Source: JBBKXR01 sp037969585
GTDB taxonomy: Bacteria > Verrucomicrobiota > Verrucomicrobiia > Verrucomicrobiales > DEV007
Direction: 5' to 3'
DNA: 64,000 nt
NCBI GenBank assembly: GCA_037969585.1
Contig: JBBKXR010000251.1
Coordinates: 7,992 to 71,991 of the forward strand
Positions 9,517-17,690 of the stretch are shown piece after piece. The stretch's first letter is position 1, and every line of letters begins with the position of its first letter. Below the pieces are notes generated by a model. That model saw only the letters and a program-made list of their open reading frames with translations. It searched no databases and was not told the origin of the DNA. The position numbers and the translations under genes are program-made.

Positions 9517-10326
9517 ATGCGCTTCGCCCTCACCATCGCCTACGACGGCCGGCCCTACGAAGGCTGGCAGAGTCAGCGCGGTGGCAACACCGTGCAGGAT
9601 CATTTGCTCACAGCGCTGCGGAGCATCGATGCAGAAATCGCCCAGATTCACGGTTCCGGTCGTACCGATTCGGGGGTCTGCGCTGAAGGGCAGGTCGCGC
9701 ATTTTGACGTGTCGGAAAACTCCAGCCTCGACGCCGATGCCTGGGTGCGTGCGCTGAACACGCGCCTGCCGGCGACGATTCGAGCGATGAATTGTCGGCC
9801 AGTCAGCGAAGATTTTCATGCACGCTTCAATGCTGATGGAAAGATCTACCGCTACCGCCTTTGGCTCGACCGAGTTCTGCCGCCACTGGAACACGGACTG
9901 GCGTGGCGAGTCAGAACGCCAATCGATCTCGATCGACTACGCAGCGCGCTTGCCGCCTTCGAAGGGGAACACAACTTCGCCGCCTTCGCTGCCAACCGCG
10001 GTGACGGCAAAGACGCCGATCGCGATTGCCATCGAACGATTCATTCAGTCTTGATCAAAGCCACAACCGACTCGCCGCTGGTCGAGATCCAGTTCGACGG
10101 CAACGGCTTTCTCTACAAAATGGTACGCTTGTTAGTCGGCACCGCTGTCACCCATGCGGAAAGCGACGACAAGTTGTCGCTGGAAAAAATTCACCGCTTG
10201 CTGACGTCCTCCGAGCCGAACGAAAAAGCCCCGTTCTGCGCGCCAGCGGACGGCCTTTCGTTGCTGCGTGTCTGCTACCCTGACACGGTCTGGCTTGATT
10301 CTCGATTGGTGACGCCATACCTTTAA
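9517..10326 (+). CDS. truA: tRNA pseudouridine(38-40) synthase
   Basis: This 269-residue TruA modifies uridines 38, 39 and 40 in the anticodon stem-loop. The N-terminal IAYDGRPYEGWQSQ and the catalytic GRTDSGVCAEGQVAHFD (nucleophilic Asp in GRTD) are diagnostic. The C-terminal half carries FLYKMVRLLVGT and the APADGLSLLRVCYP end. Length is normal for the family. The gene is interesting here because the nearby array contains tRNAs with unusual structures that such enzymes would have to recognise. Confidence 0.95.
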   Translation: MRFALTIAYDGRPYEGWQSQRGGNTVQDHLLTALRSIDAEIAQIHGSGRTDSGVCAEGQVAHFDVSENSSLDADAWVRALNTRLPATIRAMNCRPVSEDFHARFNADGKIYRYRLWLDRVLPPLEHGLAWRVRTPIDLDRLRSALAAFEGEHNFAAFAANRGDGKDADRDCHRTIHSVLIKATTDSPLVEIQFDGNGFLYKMVRLLVGTAVTHAESDDKLSLEKIHRLLTSSEPNEKAPFCAPADGLSLLRVCYPDTVWLDSRLVTPYL

Positions 10327-10383
10327 AAGGGTTGCCGCCCATCGCTACTTCGATCAAAGGCGATCCTGTCCGCAGATCACGCC

Positions 10384-10701
10384 ATGAACACTGAGCCCTC
10401 AACCGCCCCGGACAAGGCAAACTTGCTGGAGCAATACTCGGACAGCCACCAACACCCGATCAATCGTTGGTGCCATTTTTTCGGAATTCCGGCGATCGTG
10501 CTGTCGTTGCCTCTGTTCGTGGTATCCGCATTTTCCCCAGGTCTTTGGCCACTCGCGATCACGCTTTTCGTCGGCGGTTGGACACTTCAATTCATCGGTC
10601 ACGCCATCGAACGCAAGCCCCCAGAGTTTTTTCAAAACTGGCGCTTTCTATTTATCGGTTTTCGCTGGTGGCTGGCAAAGGTCTTGCCGCGAAAGGGCTA
10701 G
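10384..10701 (+). CDS. Mpo1-like/DUF962 small membrane protein
   Basis: This 105-residue protein has the DUF962 pattern: LLEQYSDSHQHPINRWCHFFGIP at the N-terminus, a hydrophobic hairpin, then LQFIGHAIERKPPEFF. The conserved His residues (HQHP, HFFG, GHAIE) are the putative iron ligands of the yeast Mpo1 2-hydroxy fatty acid dioxygenase. In bacteria the role is unproven; lipid alpha-oxidation is the best guess. It follows truA after 57 bases on the same strand. Confidence 0.82.
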   Translation: MNTEPSTAPDKANLLEQYSDSHQHPINRWCHFFGIPAIVLSLPLFVVSAFSPGLWPLAITLFVGGWTLQFIGHAIERKPPEFFQNWRFLFIGFRWWLAKVLPRKG

Positions 10702-10740
10702 CATTTCGGCGAGAGACGGGATTCACAATCCACGCGGCAG

Positions 10741-11028
10741 ATGAGAGCGGTGACTGCGATATTCCTGGCGACCCTAACCGGTTTAAGCAGCCTCGCCAGT
10801 ATCGCGTCGCTAGTCTTCGTACCAGGCTTCATCTTCGCCAAAGAATCGGCGGCATCTGTTGAACAGGTAGGAGGGAACATGCCTGGCGATTTCGTTGCGG
10901 CCCACCCGAACCTTGAATCGTACTGCATTCCGATCACCTTGATCGTTGCTTCATTTTTTCTCGGTTTCGCGTGCCTCTGCTGGTGGCTCGCCAATACGGT
11001 CTGGCCGAACCGCTTGTTCGCTGGCTAA
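10741..11028 (+). CDS. Small membrane protein of unknown function
   Basis: This 95-residue protein has two predicted membrane helices, residues about 5-33 (TAIFLATLTGLSSLASIASLVF) and 60-88 (CIPITLIVASFFLGFACLCWW), separated by a polar loop. I do not recognise a family. Its stop lies 8 bases before the end of the convergent J-domain gene. It could be a real short gene, since the hydrophobic pattern is coherent, but there is no outside support. Confidence 0.5.
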   Translation: MRAVTAIFLATLTGLSSLASIASLVFVPGFIFAKESAASVEQVGGNMPGDFVAAHPNLESYCIPITLIVASFFLGFACLCWWLANTVWPNRLFAG

Positions 11029-11036
11029 GCGGCGGT

Positions 11037-12386
11037 TTAATAACCAAATTCCATCTGCCCGCCTTTACCTACCTTCGCCGGCTTCGACCGCTTCGGAGGA
11101 GCGGAGCGAGTCCCTCGCCGTCCCCGACCGCGCACCGGTTCCCCGCGCAAACGATCGATCTGCGCGCGCAACTTCGCCCGTTCAGCCCTCAGCGTCGCGA
11201 TCTGGAACTGCAATTCTTCGCGCGTGTCACGAGCGGTGCGAGCACTCGGCGGTGGGCTGGTAGCGAAGCCGAACGCGGGCGCGCGGCTGACGTGGTCAAA
11301 GTATTCGTTGAGGTCATCGACCCGTTCGACCAACCACTCACGCAGATCGATGAGGCGCGGCATCAGATCCGGCGTGATCTCTTCACCGCTGTTTAAAATG
11401 CACTGCAGTTCGATGCGATCGAGCCCGGACAGGTCGAGTGACTGATTCGCCACTGTCGCCTCCTGCCACAAACATTTGGCTTTTTCGTCATCGGCGAGTT
11501 CGGGGTTGTGATCGGGATGCAAACGCTTAGCCAGCCTGCGAAAAGCAGACTTCACAGCCTTCTTGTTTACCTCGCTGGTATCGGCACCGGCCAAACGAAT
11601 GGCTTTTTCAAAATCTCCGAGATTGCCATCGCGAGCGTGCCGGAAACTATCGATAAATTCCCGCCGGGCGCGGTCGTATTCATCGGCATCCATCAGATCA
11701 ATGTCGATGCCGCGAATGCCATACATGAATTCGCGAAACATCATCTCGATGTACTCGTCATCGCCACCGAACAGCTCGCTCTCGATATCGTCGTCGTCAG
11801 CCGGATCACTATCGCTGAGCGCAAGATCGCCTCCGCTCCCCCGCGCCGCGGCGGCGGCGAGCGCACCGATTAATCCGGTGCCAGCGTCGCTAGTAGTGGT
11901 TTCGTCAGGATCGACGGCGTCTCGATCGGTTTCGCGGCGAGCACGATTGGTTTCGGCGGCGGCGCGGCGCGCTTCAGTTTTAAAATTTTCCCGCGCCTGC
12001 CGATCGGCTTCGATTTGAGCCATCACTTGATCGCAAATTTCGGCTGGCGATTGTTGGTCCTCGTGATCAAAGCCAAGTCCGAGGCGGCGCTGAATTTCTT
12101 CTATCGCCCCGGTCAGGTCCTCGACTTCCTCGTCGAGTTGTTCGTTCTCGCGGCGCAACTCACCGAAATTTTTCTCGATCCACTGAGCGTAAGCTGGCTC
12201 GTCCTGATCGGTAAATGCTTGAACCCCTGCCTGCAGGTCCAACCTCTCCAGCAACAGCCTGCGCAATTGATCAGCGAGCTGTGCCCCACTGCGAACGCGC
12301 GTCGCATCGGCGGTGCCCAGGTCACCCGGCACCCTGTCAGCGGGTCGACGGAATGTCGGGCGGGAACGAAAACGGCGTGGAGGCAT
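11037..12386 (-). CDS. J-domain (DnaJ-like) protein with long coiled-coil flanks
   Basis: This 449-residue protein carries a J-domain core near residues 275-320, with the HPD tripeptide in FRRLAKRLHPDHNPEL that stimulates Hsp70 ATPase. There is no Gly/Phe region or Cys-rich zinc domain, so it is a specialised co-chaperone, not DnaJ itself. The N-terminal half is rich in charged coiled-coil sequence (RRENEQLDEEVEDLTGAIEEIQRRL) with an acidic patch DSDPADDDDIESE. A second coiled coil (EELQFQIATLRAERAKLRAQIDRLRGE) precedes a basic RGRGRRGTRS tail. It is likely soluble. Its partner is not evident from neighbours. Confidence 0.75.
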   Translation of the reverse strand: MPPRRFRSRPTFRRPADRVPGDLGTADATRVRSGAQLADQLRRLLLERLDLQAGVQAFTDQDEPAYAQWIEKNFGELRRENEQLDEEVEDLTGAIEEIQRRLGLGFDHEDQQSPAEICDQVMAQIEADRQARENFKTEARRAAAETNRARRETDRDAVDPDETTTSDAGTGLIGALAAAAARGSGGDLALSDSDPADDDDIESELFGGDDEYIEMMFREFMYGIRGIDIDLMDADEYDRARREFIDSFRHARDGNLGDFEKAIRLAGADTSEVNKKAVKSAFRRLAKRLHPDHNPELADDEKAKCLWQEATVANQSLDLSGLDRIELQCILNSGEEITPDLMPRLIDLREWLVERVDDLNEYFDHVSRAPAFGFATSPPPSARTARDTREELQFQIATLRAERAKLRAQIDRLRGEPVRGRGRRGTRSAPPKRSKPAKVGKGGQMEFGY

Positions 12387-12522
12387 GATGGAAGGAGCAG
12401 CACTAAGGTGCCGCTGAAAGGTCAGCCGAGCAAGTATTGATCGATCAACGGTACGCCTTTGCGAAGCTCTTTCCGCTTTGCAATACGCTGGCCGCGGTTA
12501 GAATTCCGGGCTCTCCTTTCCC

Positions 12523-13470
12523 ATGGCATTCTTATTCAAGCGCTCGAACGACTCGACCGAAGTCGGCGCCGAGACCGAGCCTACCATCGACGGCCCACGT
12601 ATTTCTAATGCCGGTCGTTGGCCGGTGAGAGTCACGGATTTTTTGCTCAGTGAGCCCTACGAGCAACCGCCCGTCGACTACTTGGAAATCTTCTTTGTTC
12701 GCGGCGGTTCCTTCCTCCACGAATCCGAGGCCGGCAAACAGACCTTACGCAAAGGCTCTATCATCGTCAGCCACGCACGCAACCGACAAGCGCTGAAGCA
12801 TCCGGAAAACTGTTATCTGAGCCGTGTCCGATTTCTGCCCGAGTGGCTGACAGAAGAATTTCACAGCCTCATCGAGTCACCGTTTACCGTCGCAGCGATC
12901 GTCGGCACGCAGCTGTTTCATCTGCCGGACAAGGACTCGATCCATGTTTTTTCGGCTCGCCCCGAGCGCTACGATCACCTGCTCAGCGACGTCGACCTGC
13001 TGCGAGATTTGCTTTTGGAAGCAACCGCCACCGACGCCTTAACCCGATCGACGCTGGTGAAAATTTTGCTCCAGGTCGGCGAAGAGTTTGGAAATTTCCT
13101 GCGGCACCGGGGTGGTGTCGATCTACCCGACGCGTGCCGGCGCCACTTCGCTCGCGTCGAGAACCGCTTGAACCAGGCGAATGACAGCAACGAGTTGGCC
13201 GACATCGAGGCGGGCTTAGTCGAGACCGAGGAGATCGAGGAGTTCACCGCCCTGTTTAGAAAACACACCGGTTTATCGCCCGATGAATATCTGCAGCGTC
13301 GCAGGATCGATCACGCCGCCCATCGCCTGCTCACCAGCGAACAACGCGCCGGCACCATCGCCAAGGAACTCGGTTTTTCCGACGCCGCCAACCTGACGCG
13401 ACAGTTCGAAACTCGCCACCGCGTCTCACCTGCCGTTTATCGGCAGAAATTCGCGCCCCCGCCAGCTTAG
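12523..13470 (+). CDS. AraC-family transcriptional regulator
   Basis: This 315-residue protein has a cupin-like N-terminal sensing domain (about residues 35-125, with PPVDYLEIFFVRGGSFLHESEAG) and a C-terminal double helix-turn-helix of the AraC/XylS type (about 205-310). The latter ends in the typical RRRIDHAAHRLLTSEQRAGTIAKELGFSDAANLTRQFETRHRVSPAVYRQ. The first HTH is weak but the second is canonical. The effector and targets cannot be read from the neighbours. It is convergent with trpC, with 2 bases between stops. Confidence 0.88.
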   Translation: MAFLFKRSNDSTEVGAETEPTIDGPRISNAGRWPVRVTDFLLSEPYEQPPVDYLEIFFVRGGSFLHESEAGKQTLRKGSIIVSHARNRQALKHPENCYLSRVRFLPEWLTEEFHSLIESPFTVAAIVGTQLFHLPDKDSIHVFSARPERYDHLLSDVDLLRDLLLEATATDALTRSTLVKILLQVGEEFGNFLRHRGGVDLPDACRRHFARVENRLNQANDSNELADIEAGLVETEEIEEFTALFRKHTGLSPDEYLQRRRIDHAAHRLLTSEQRAGTIAKELGFSDAANLTRQFETRHRVSPAVYRQKFAPPPA

Positions 13471-13472
13471 CC

Positions 13473-14285
13473 TCAGACCCGTTTGCGATCGCCGCCACGC
13501 TCGCCGGAGCTTGCCTTGAATTCGGCCACCTTGGCGGCTTTGTCAGGGGCTCGCATCAGCGCTTCGCCGACCAAAATTGCGTCCGCACCCCAGCCACGGA
13601 CCTTCGCGGCATCATCGCCGTTGAGAATGCCGCTTTCACTGACCAGGATGATGTCCGGGCCGACTTCCTGGGAAAGTCTCTCAGTGTTGCCGAGGTCGAC
13701 AGTGAACTGTTTGAGATCGCGATTGTTGATCCCGATAATCGACGCCTCGGTCTGCAGAGCGCGATCCATTTCTTCGAGATTGTGCACTTCAACCAGGACA
13801 TCCAGCTGAAAGGCGCTGGCCACGTGGTGCAGATGGATGAGTTCTTCTTGCTCAAGAGCGGCGACAATCAGCAGGATGGCATCGGCCCCAGCGACCACGG
13901 CTTCCCAAATTTGGGTCTCGTGAATCATGAAATCCTTGCGCAGCAGCGGCAGGTCGACCGCCTGGCGGATCTGCGAGACAAATGACAGGTGGCCCTGGAA
14001 AAATTTCTCGTCAGTTAGAATCGAAATTGCATCCGCCCCGGCCATCGCATACTGCTGGGCGACCAGCACCGGATCGAAGTCTTCGGCGATCGTGCCGGCC
14101 GACGGCGATGCCTTTTTCACCTCGGAGATAACCGCCAGGGTCTCTTTGTCGTCGGAAAGCGCGTGGCGCAGCGAGCGAAAGTCGTTCCGCTCTGCGGCTG
14201 CGTAGCGCAGCTTCTCGGCCAGCGGCAGCAGCTTTTCCACCTCGGTGCGCTTGTGCGCGATGATTTCTTTGAGCCGGTCAGTCAT
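13473..14285 (-). CDS. trpC: Indole-3-glycerol phosphate synthase
   Basis: This 270-residue TIM-barrel enzyme converts carboxyphenylaminodeoxyribulose phosphate to indole-3-glycerol phosphate in tryptophan synthesis. The hallmarks are VISEVKKASPSAG (catalytic Lys), PLLRKDFMIHETQIWEA, ILLIVAAL, GINNRDLKQFTVDL and ILVSESGI. It is monofunctional, with no TrpF fusion. It is separated from other trp genes in this window, so tryptophan biosynthesis genes are scattered. Confidence 0.96.
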   Translation of the reverse strand: MTDRLKEIIAHKRTEVEKLLPLAEKLRYAAAERNDFRSLRHALSDDKETLAVISEVKKASPSAGTIAEDFDPVLVAQQYAMAGADAISILTDEKFFQGHLSFVSQIRQAVDLPLLRKDFMIHETQIWEAVVAGADAILLIVAALEQEELIHLHHVASAFQLDVLVEVHNLEEMDRALQTEASIIGINNRDLKQFTVDLGNTERLSQEVGPDIILVSESGILNGDDAAKVRGWGADAILVGEALMRAPDKAAKVAEFKASSGERGGDRKRV

Positions 14286-14411
14286 GGGATGCCGCCTAGG
14301 CTAGCGCGGACGGGGTCGGGTTCAACGCGGAAATTCGACAGGTGAAAATTTCCGCTTGAAAATCTTTATTCATCCCGCAAAGTAGCGGTCCGCTGATATT
14401 TTCAGTGGAAA

Positions 14412-14486
14412 GCGGGTGTAGCTCAGGGGTAGAGCGCAACCTTGCCAAGGTTGAAGTCGTGAGTTCGAATCTCATCACCCGCTCCA
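14412..14486 (+). tRNA. tRNA-Gly(GCC), canonical
   Basis: A full cloverleaf: acceptor GCGGGTG/CACCCGC, D-arm GCTC/GAGC, anticodon stem CAACC/GGTTG with loop TTGCCAA (anticodon GCC), and T-arm GTGAG/CTCAT with the standard loop TTCGAAT. CCA is encoded. This is the ordinary chromosomal copy and makes a useful contrast with the aberrant Gly(GCC) gene at 20354-20494. Confidence 0.97.
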
Positions 14487-14581
14487 CTCCCCCCCTGACT
14501 TCCAGGGAAAACTTTGAATGTGGGAGCTTCCGAGTCTAGCTCTACACCCATGTTTGTGGGCGGTTGATCATCTGTTGTAAC

Positions 14582-14617
14582 AAAAAGGCCCGCATTGCCT
14601 TTCGACAACACGGGCTG
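14582..14617 (-). terminator. Intrinsic terminator on the minus strand
   Basis: Read on the minus strand this is a hairpin with GCCCG/CGGGC outer pairs and a wobble-containing inner stem, directly followed by TTTTT. It sits about 60 bases beyond the stop of the small Cys-rich lipoprotein gene and probably ends its transcript. Confidence 0.65.
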
Positions 14618-14675
14618 GGAATAAAGTAGCTGCGCGCGGGACCGCGCGAACCTACCAAGCTAGGCTTACGCCGGC

Positions 14676-14870
14676 TCAGTGTTTATGTCCTTCGGCTTTG
14701 CCAGCACTGCAGCACTCTGCAGTGCCCGCTTTGGCGCAGCATTGGGTTTTCGCAGCGTCGCCGCCACAGGTGCCACAGCAACCGCCAGTAGTCAGGCAGG
14801 AGGTGAGGCTGAGAACTGACGCAGCTGCGCCGAGGATGAGAATATTCTTAATCACTTTCATGGCTTTCAT
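14676..14870 (-). CDS. Small Cys-rich lipoprotein
   Basis: This 64-residue protein starts at the ATG at 14870 (MKAMKVIKNILILGAAAS...) and has a lipobox SLTSC near residue 24. The 40-residue mature part contains seven further Cys, arranged as GGCCGTCGG, TQCCAKAG and AECCSAG pairs, and ends in His-Lys-His. The paired cysteines suggest metal binding or a disulfide-rich periplasmic peptide. A terminator follows on the same strand. No homologous family name is known to me with certainty. Confidence 0.65.
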   Translation of the reverse strand: MKAMKVIKNILILGAAASVLSLTSCLTTGGCCGTCGGDAAKTQCCAKAGTAECCSAGKAEGHKH

Positions 14871-14923
14871 AATATCAAGCTTACGCGCATTGCCAAACAC
14901 GTGGATGCACTATTGCGTAAAAA

Positions 14924-15676
14924 TCACTCGCTTTTCTTTTCCGATTCCTCACAGCCACCCAGTTCGCGGACAGAATTCTCGATGACGGTGGTCACCAATC
15001 GCCAGCCGTCGCGATTGTTCGAGGCGTCGACAAAAACCAGTGGCACACCGATTTTCAGCACCACCTTGCCTGGCCGCGGCCAACGCCGATGGGGCGGGAA
15101 GGCGGCGTGAGCCCCCTCCAGAAAACACGGCACCACCGCCACTTCAGTGCCCGCAACCAAGCGACCTATCCCCGGCTTGAAGCAAGCCATCTCCCCGGTC
15201 CTGCTTCGGGTTCCTTCGGGGAAGAGAATGTAGCCGCACGGGTCTGATGTCGCATCGGCATCGATCCGTTCACGCAATGCCTCGAGAGCGTGGGCACCAC
15301 AGTTTTTTCTCCAGATCGGCAGCGCATTCATCAGCAGCGAGGTGAACATCGCCACCACCGGTGTTTCGAAAAAATGATCACCGGCCGCAATCGGGAACAC
15401 CTGCCGATTCTGCTCGACGCTCAATACCGAAGCCAGGGTTAAGGCATCGAGGTGACTCGAATGGTTGGCCACCAGAATGATCGGCAACCCTTTCGGCAAA
15501 TGTTCGCGCCCCTCGACCCGCAACCGGTGGAAGACCTTGAGATAGCTGCGCACCACCAGCCATCGCAAGGTCGTCAGCAAGGTGGTCGCCAAGCCGACCT
15601 CGCGGCGCACGCTGCAGTAGCTCTCAGCGCCACTGAGACCTAGGTCACGAGCTGAATCATAGCGCCAGTCATCCAT
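14924..15676 (-). CDS. plsC: 1-acyl-sn-glycerol-3-phosphate acyltransferase
   Basis: This 250-residue PlsC-type acyltransferase makes phosphatidic acid at the inner membrane. The catalytic NHSSHLD (HX4D) motif is near residue 71, LPIWRKN follows, and FPEGTRSRTGEMACFKPG is the substrate-binding block. The N-terminus extends about 25 residues beyond the minimal domain. It lies 29 bases downstream of cdsA on the same strand, so phosphatidic acid synthesis and its activation to CDP-diacylglycerol are probably co-transcribed. Confidence 0.92.
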   Translation of the reverse strand: MDDWRYDSARDLGLSGAESYCSVRREVGLATTLLTTLRWLVVRSYLKVFHRLRVEGREHLPKGLPIILVANHSSHLDALTLASVLSVEQNRQVFPIAAGDHFFETPVVAMFTSLLMNALPIWRKNCGAHALEALRERIDADATSDPCGYILFPEGTRSRTGEMACFKPGIGRLVAGTEVAVVPCFLEGAHAAFPPHRRWPRPGKVVLKIGVPLVFVDASNNRDGWRLVTTVIENSVRELGGCEESEKKSE

Positions 15677-15705
15677 AAATATAATTGCCCATCAAGGCCT
15701 CAGAT

Positions 15706-16722
15706 CTAACCGCCGCCGCCAGTAAAAATTCTCGTCGCCTGATCGAGACCGATGCCATTGGCGTTCACGTAGCCGACGTAGTGAAAGAACGCCGGGGCCG
15801 CGAGCAGCAAGCTGTCAAAACGGTCGAGCAAGCCGCCGTGTCCCGGAAGTGTCACGCCCATGTCTTTGACGCCGATGTCGCGCTTTATCGAGGACAGTAC
15901 CAGATCTCCAAGTTGACCAGCAACACTGAGAATCAATCCGAGTCCCGCCAGCGCGCCCCAACTCGACATTTCCGTGCCGGCAAACGCCGGCCGCCCGAGC
16001 AGCATCACCAAGCCTGTAGTTAACAGCATCGCACCGAGCGCTCCACCGATGGTTTTGTTCGGACTGGTATTTGGAGCCAACTTTCGCCGTCCAAGCGCCT
16101 TGCCAGAGAGATACGCGAACACATCATTCAATTCCACACTGACCAGTAGCAACAACAGCATCGGTCGAAAATTCGCATCGTTGGCGAGGTAGCCCACGTG
16201 ACCAAAGCAAACGCCGAACAGTAAAAAAGCGAACCCTCCAAGTGCGACCCGTTGGATGTATCCCTGAGGCTTATCGGCAGCGATCGCCACCGCCGCGATC
16301 ACAATCACGCCCAGTGCGGGCAAGGCGCTGAAAAACCCATACCAATGGTCCGCGATCGAGAATGCGATCGCGATCATTCCCAATACCACGGTCAAGCTGA
16401 CCAGCGGGCTTCGAAACATTCCCGTTACCCGCGCGAATTCCCGATAGCAGAACACGCTCAATAACAACACTCCGAGCATGACCCAGACACCGCCCAGTAA
16501 AATCGGCCCAATCAATATCGGCGCCAGCAGCCACCACGAACGAATCCGTTGCCGCAACTCCAAGTGCGACGCATCGGACAGTCGGCCCGCCTTACCGAGA
16601 ATCCCCACTACCAACGAAGCGAACAACAGAATGCCGAAGATCACGACGGTCACCCAGACCGTCACTGGATGCTCAAATGCCTCTCCTGCCCCGAACAGGC
16701 GCGTGATGGTTTCACTGGTCAT
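15706..16722 (-). CDS. cdsA: Phosphatidate cytidylyltransferase
   Basis: This 338-residue integral membrane enzyme turns phosphatidic acid and CTP into CDP-diacylglycerol. Several membrane helices are clear, and the C-terminal family signature is present: LAPNTSPNKTIGGALGAM, then LGDLVLSSIKRDIGVKDMG, then LPGHGGLLDRFDSLLLAAP. The start at 16722 gives a normal length. It is the first gene of the cdsA-plsC pair. The DNA upstream (16723-18130) has no protein gene and contains RNA-like features. Confidence 0.94.
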   Translation of the reverse strand: MTSETITRLFGAGEAFEHPVTVWVTVVIFGILLFASLVVGILGKAGRLSDASHLELRQRIRSWWLLAPILIGPILLGGVWVMLGVLLLSVFCYREFARVTGMFRSPLVSLTVVLGMIAIAFSIADHWYGFFSALPALGVIVIAAVAIAADKPQGYIQRVALGGFAFLLFGVCFGHVGYLANDANFRPMLLLLLVSVELNDVFAYLSGKALGRRKLAPNTSPNKTIGGALGAMLLTTGLVMLLGRPAFAGTEMSSWGALAGLGLILSVAGQLGDLVLSSIKRDIGVKDMGVTLPGHGGLLDRFDSLLLAAPAFFHYVGYVNANGIGLDQATRIFTGGGG

Positions 16723-16893
16723 TCCGCCAAAGGTAAATCGTCAGACCCGTCGCGTCCAGCGCCCAACAGCCCGGCTTCCATGGTCACGAAGCGCCCGATT
16801 GCGACAATTAAGTAAACAGCACGAGCTATCATGATACTGAATTCCAACTAGCTAATTAATCACAACCAATACTGGCTTACTATAAAAGACCAG

Positions 16894-16922
16894 TTGACTT
16901 TAGTGTTATTCCATGCTACAGA
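16894..16922 (+). promoter_or_regulatory. Possible sigma-70-like promoter
   Basis: TTGACT at 16894-16899 and an extended element TGC-TACAGA ending at 16922 are spaced by 17 bases. The -35 box matches 5 of 6 consensus positions; the -10 box matches only 3 of 6 but has the TG extension. The local sequence is AT-rich, unlike the flanking genes. It would drive transcription into the candidate RNA that ends at the terminator at 17232-17264. Confidence 0.4.
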
Positions 16923-16924
16923 AA

Positions 16925-17264
16925 GCACACCAAAATTTTCCCTGCTCCCAATGCAAATACAGCATTCCATTTTCAACTATACCATAGATCTGACGGCTCC
17001 GTCGATCGGCGCGACATTGCGTCCATGGTCAATGTTGATGGAATTCTGTGCGATCGGCTCAAGCGCCAATTTAATAGCAAGGACCGGGACAGGTTATTTC
17101 CATCTAATCGAATTATTTAACCTCCGTAGCCAACCCAAAGGCACCCCAATCAACGAAACCGTCAAACTTGGCGCCCAAGATCGGAGGGCACGGTTCATAT
17201 AACGCTGTATTACTGGACAGAAATTATATGAACCCTGCTCTCCTAACGGAAGCAGGGTTTTTTT
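16925..17264 (+). ncRNA. Candidate structured non-coding RNA
   Basis: About 340 bases without a convincing reading frame lie between a promoter-like motif and a strong terminator. Within it, 17192-17201 and 17225-17234 form a perfect 10-bp stem (GGTTCATATA with its complement), whose last bases overlap the terminator stem. A smaller hairpin (ACATTG/CAATGT) lies near 17020-17045. I could not match it to tmRNA, RNase P RNA, SRP RNA or 6S RNA by their conserved cores. The ends are approximate. Confidence 0.4.
17232..17264 (+). terminator. Intrinsic terminator, plus strand
   Basis: An 8-bp stem ACCCTGCT/AGCAGGGT with an 11-base loop is followed by seven T. No protein gene precedes it on this strand, which argues for an upstream RNA gene. 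Confidence 0.85.
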
Positions 17265-17333
17265 ATGACCAACTTATCCATTTCTCACCACAGAATTTAA
17301 CTCTAACCATCGAAAATAGTGATCTGACACAAT

Positions 17334-17372
17334 AAAAAAGGCCCGCCACCAGCTGTAACTGATGACGGACCC
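17334..17372 (-). terminator. Intrinsic terminator, minus strand
   Basis: On the minus strand a 13-bp stem with three G-T wobbles (starting GGTCCGTC, loop TTACAG) is followed by TTTTTT. No minus-strand gene with recognisable coding character lies just upstream of it, so it may end a small RNA or an antisense transcript from the 17.4-17.7 kb region. Confidence 0.7.
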
Positions 17373-17492
17373 GAATGAGAGGCAAACGATCGAAAAAGTA
17401 TCAACCGGCTTGCTCCTGCAAGACAAAGTATAGCCACTGATCCTTCTACGGTCAAGCAAGGTAGAGCAAATGCTCCGCCTAGCGAACCACTG

Positions 17493-17511
17493 TATACTTT
17501 TTAAAAGTATA
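17493..17511. repeat. Perfect AT-rich palindrome (possible operator)
   Basis: TATACTTTT and AAAAGTATA form 9-bp arms around a single central T. The location just before the candidate RNA at 17511-17690, and the dyad symmetry, fit a dimeric repressor site or a promoter region. It could also be chance in an AT-rich spot. Confidence 0.45.
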
Positions 17512-17690
17512 GAAAGCCTCTGCATCGATGAAATTACCTATTTTAACAACATCATCGAAAGGCTTCCCCAGGGAGGTGTGCCTGAAACACCGAAACGTCC
17601 GTTGTGAAATCCTGCGGCTGTGTCACTGAGAAGTGAGGCAACGGTGTTCGTTCTTTAGGACGTATCCGGAATGCCGGATGCGTCCTTTTT
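17511..17690 (+). ncRNA. Candidate structured non-coding RNA with terminator
   Basis: About 180 bases with several nested stems and no reading frame: TCGATGA/TCATCGA at about 17525-17562 enclosed by GCCT/AGGC, a CCGTTG/CAACGG stem with an inner TCACT/AGTGA hairpin at about 17600-17645, and AACACC/GGTGTT enclosing the latter. It ends in a 12-bp terminator. Length is similar to 6S RNA but I see no single long rod-like fold, so I leave it unnamed. Confidence 0.45.
17658..17690 (+). terminator. Strong intrinsic terminator, plus strand
   Basis: GGACGTATCCGG pairs with CCGGATGCGTCC over 12 bp (one G-T wobble) around the tetraloop AATG, followed by TTTTT. Confidence 0.9.

Noticed and set aside
16894..17202. 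A plus-strand open frame of 102 codons in the AT-rich region upstream of cdsA
   Set aside because: It begins inside the promoter-like motif, has no ribosome-binding site, and its composition shows no coding bias; the region ends in an RNA-like stem and terminator.
16925..17690. tmRNA, RNase P RNA, SRP RNA or 6S RNA in the gene-free region
   Set aside because: None of the conserved cores of these RNAs (tRNA-like ends with a tag frame, GAGGAAAGTCC-type core, the SRP apical loop, or a single long rod) could be found.
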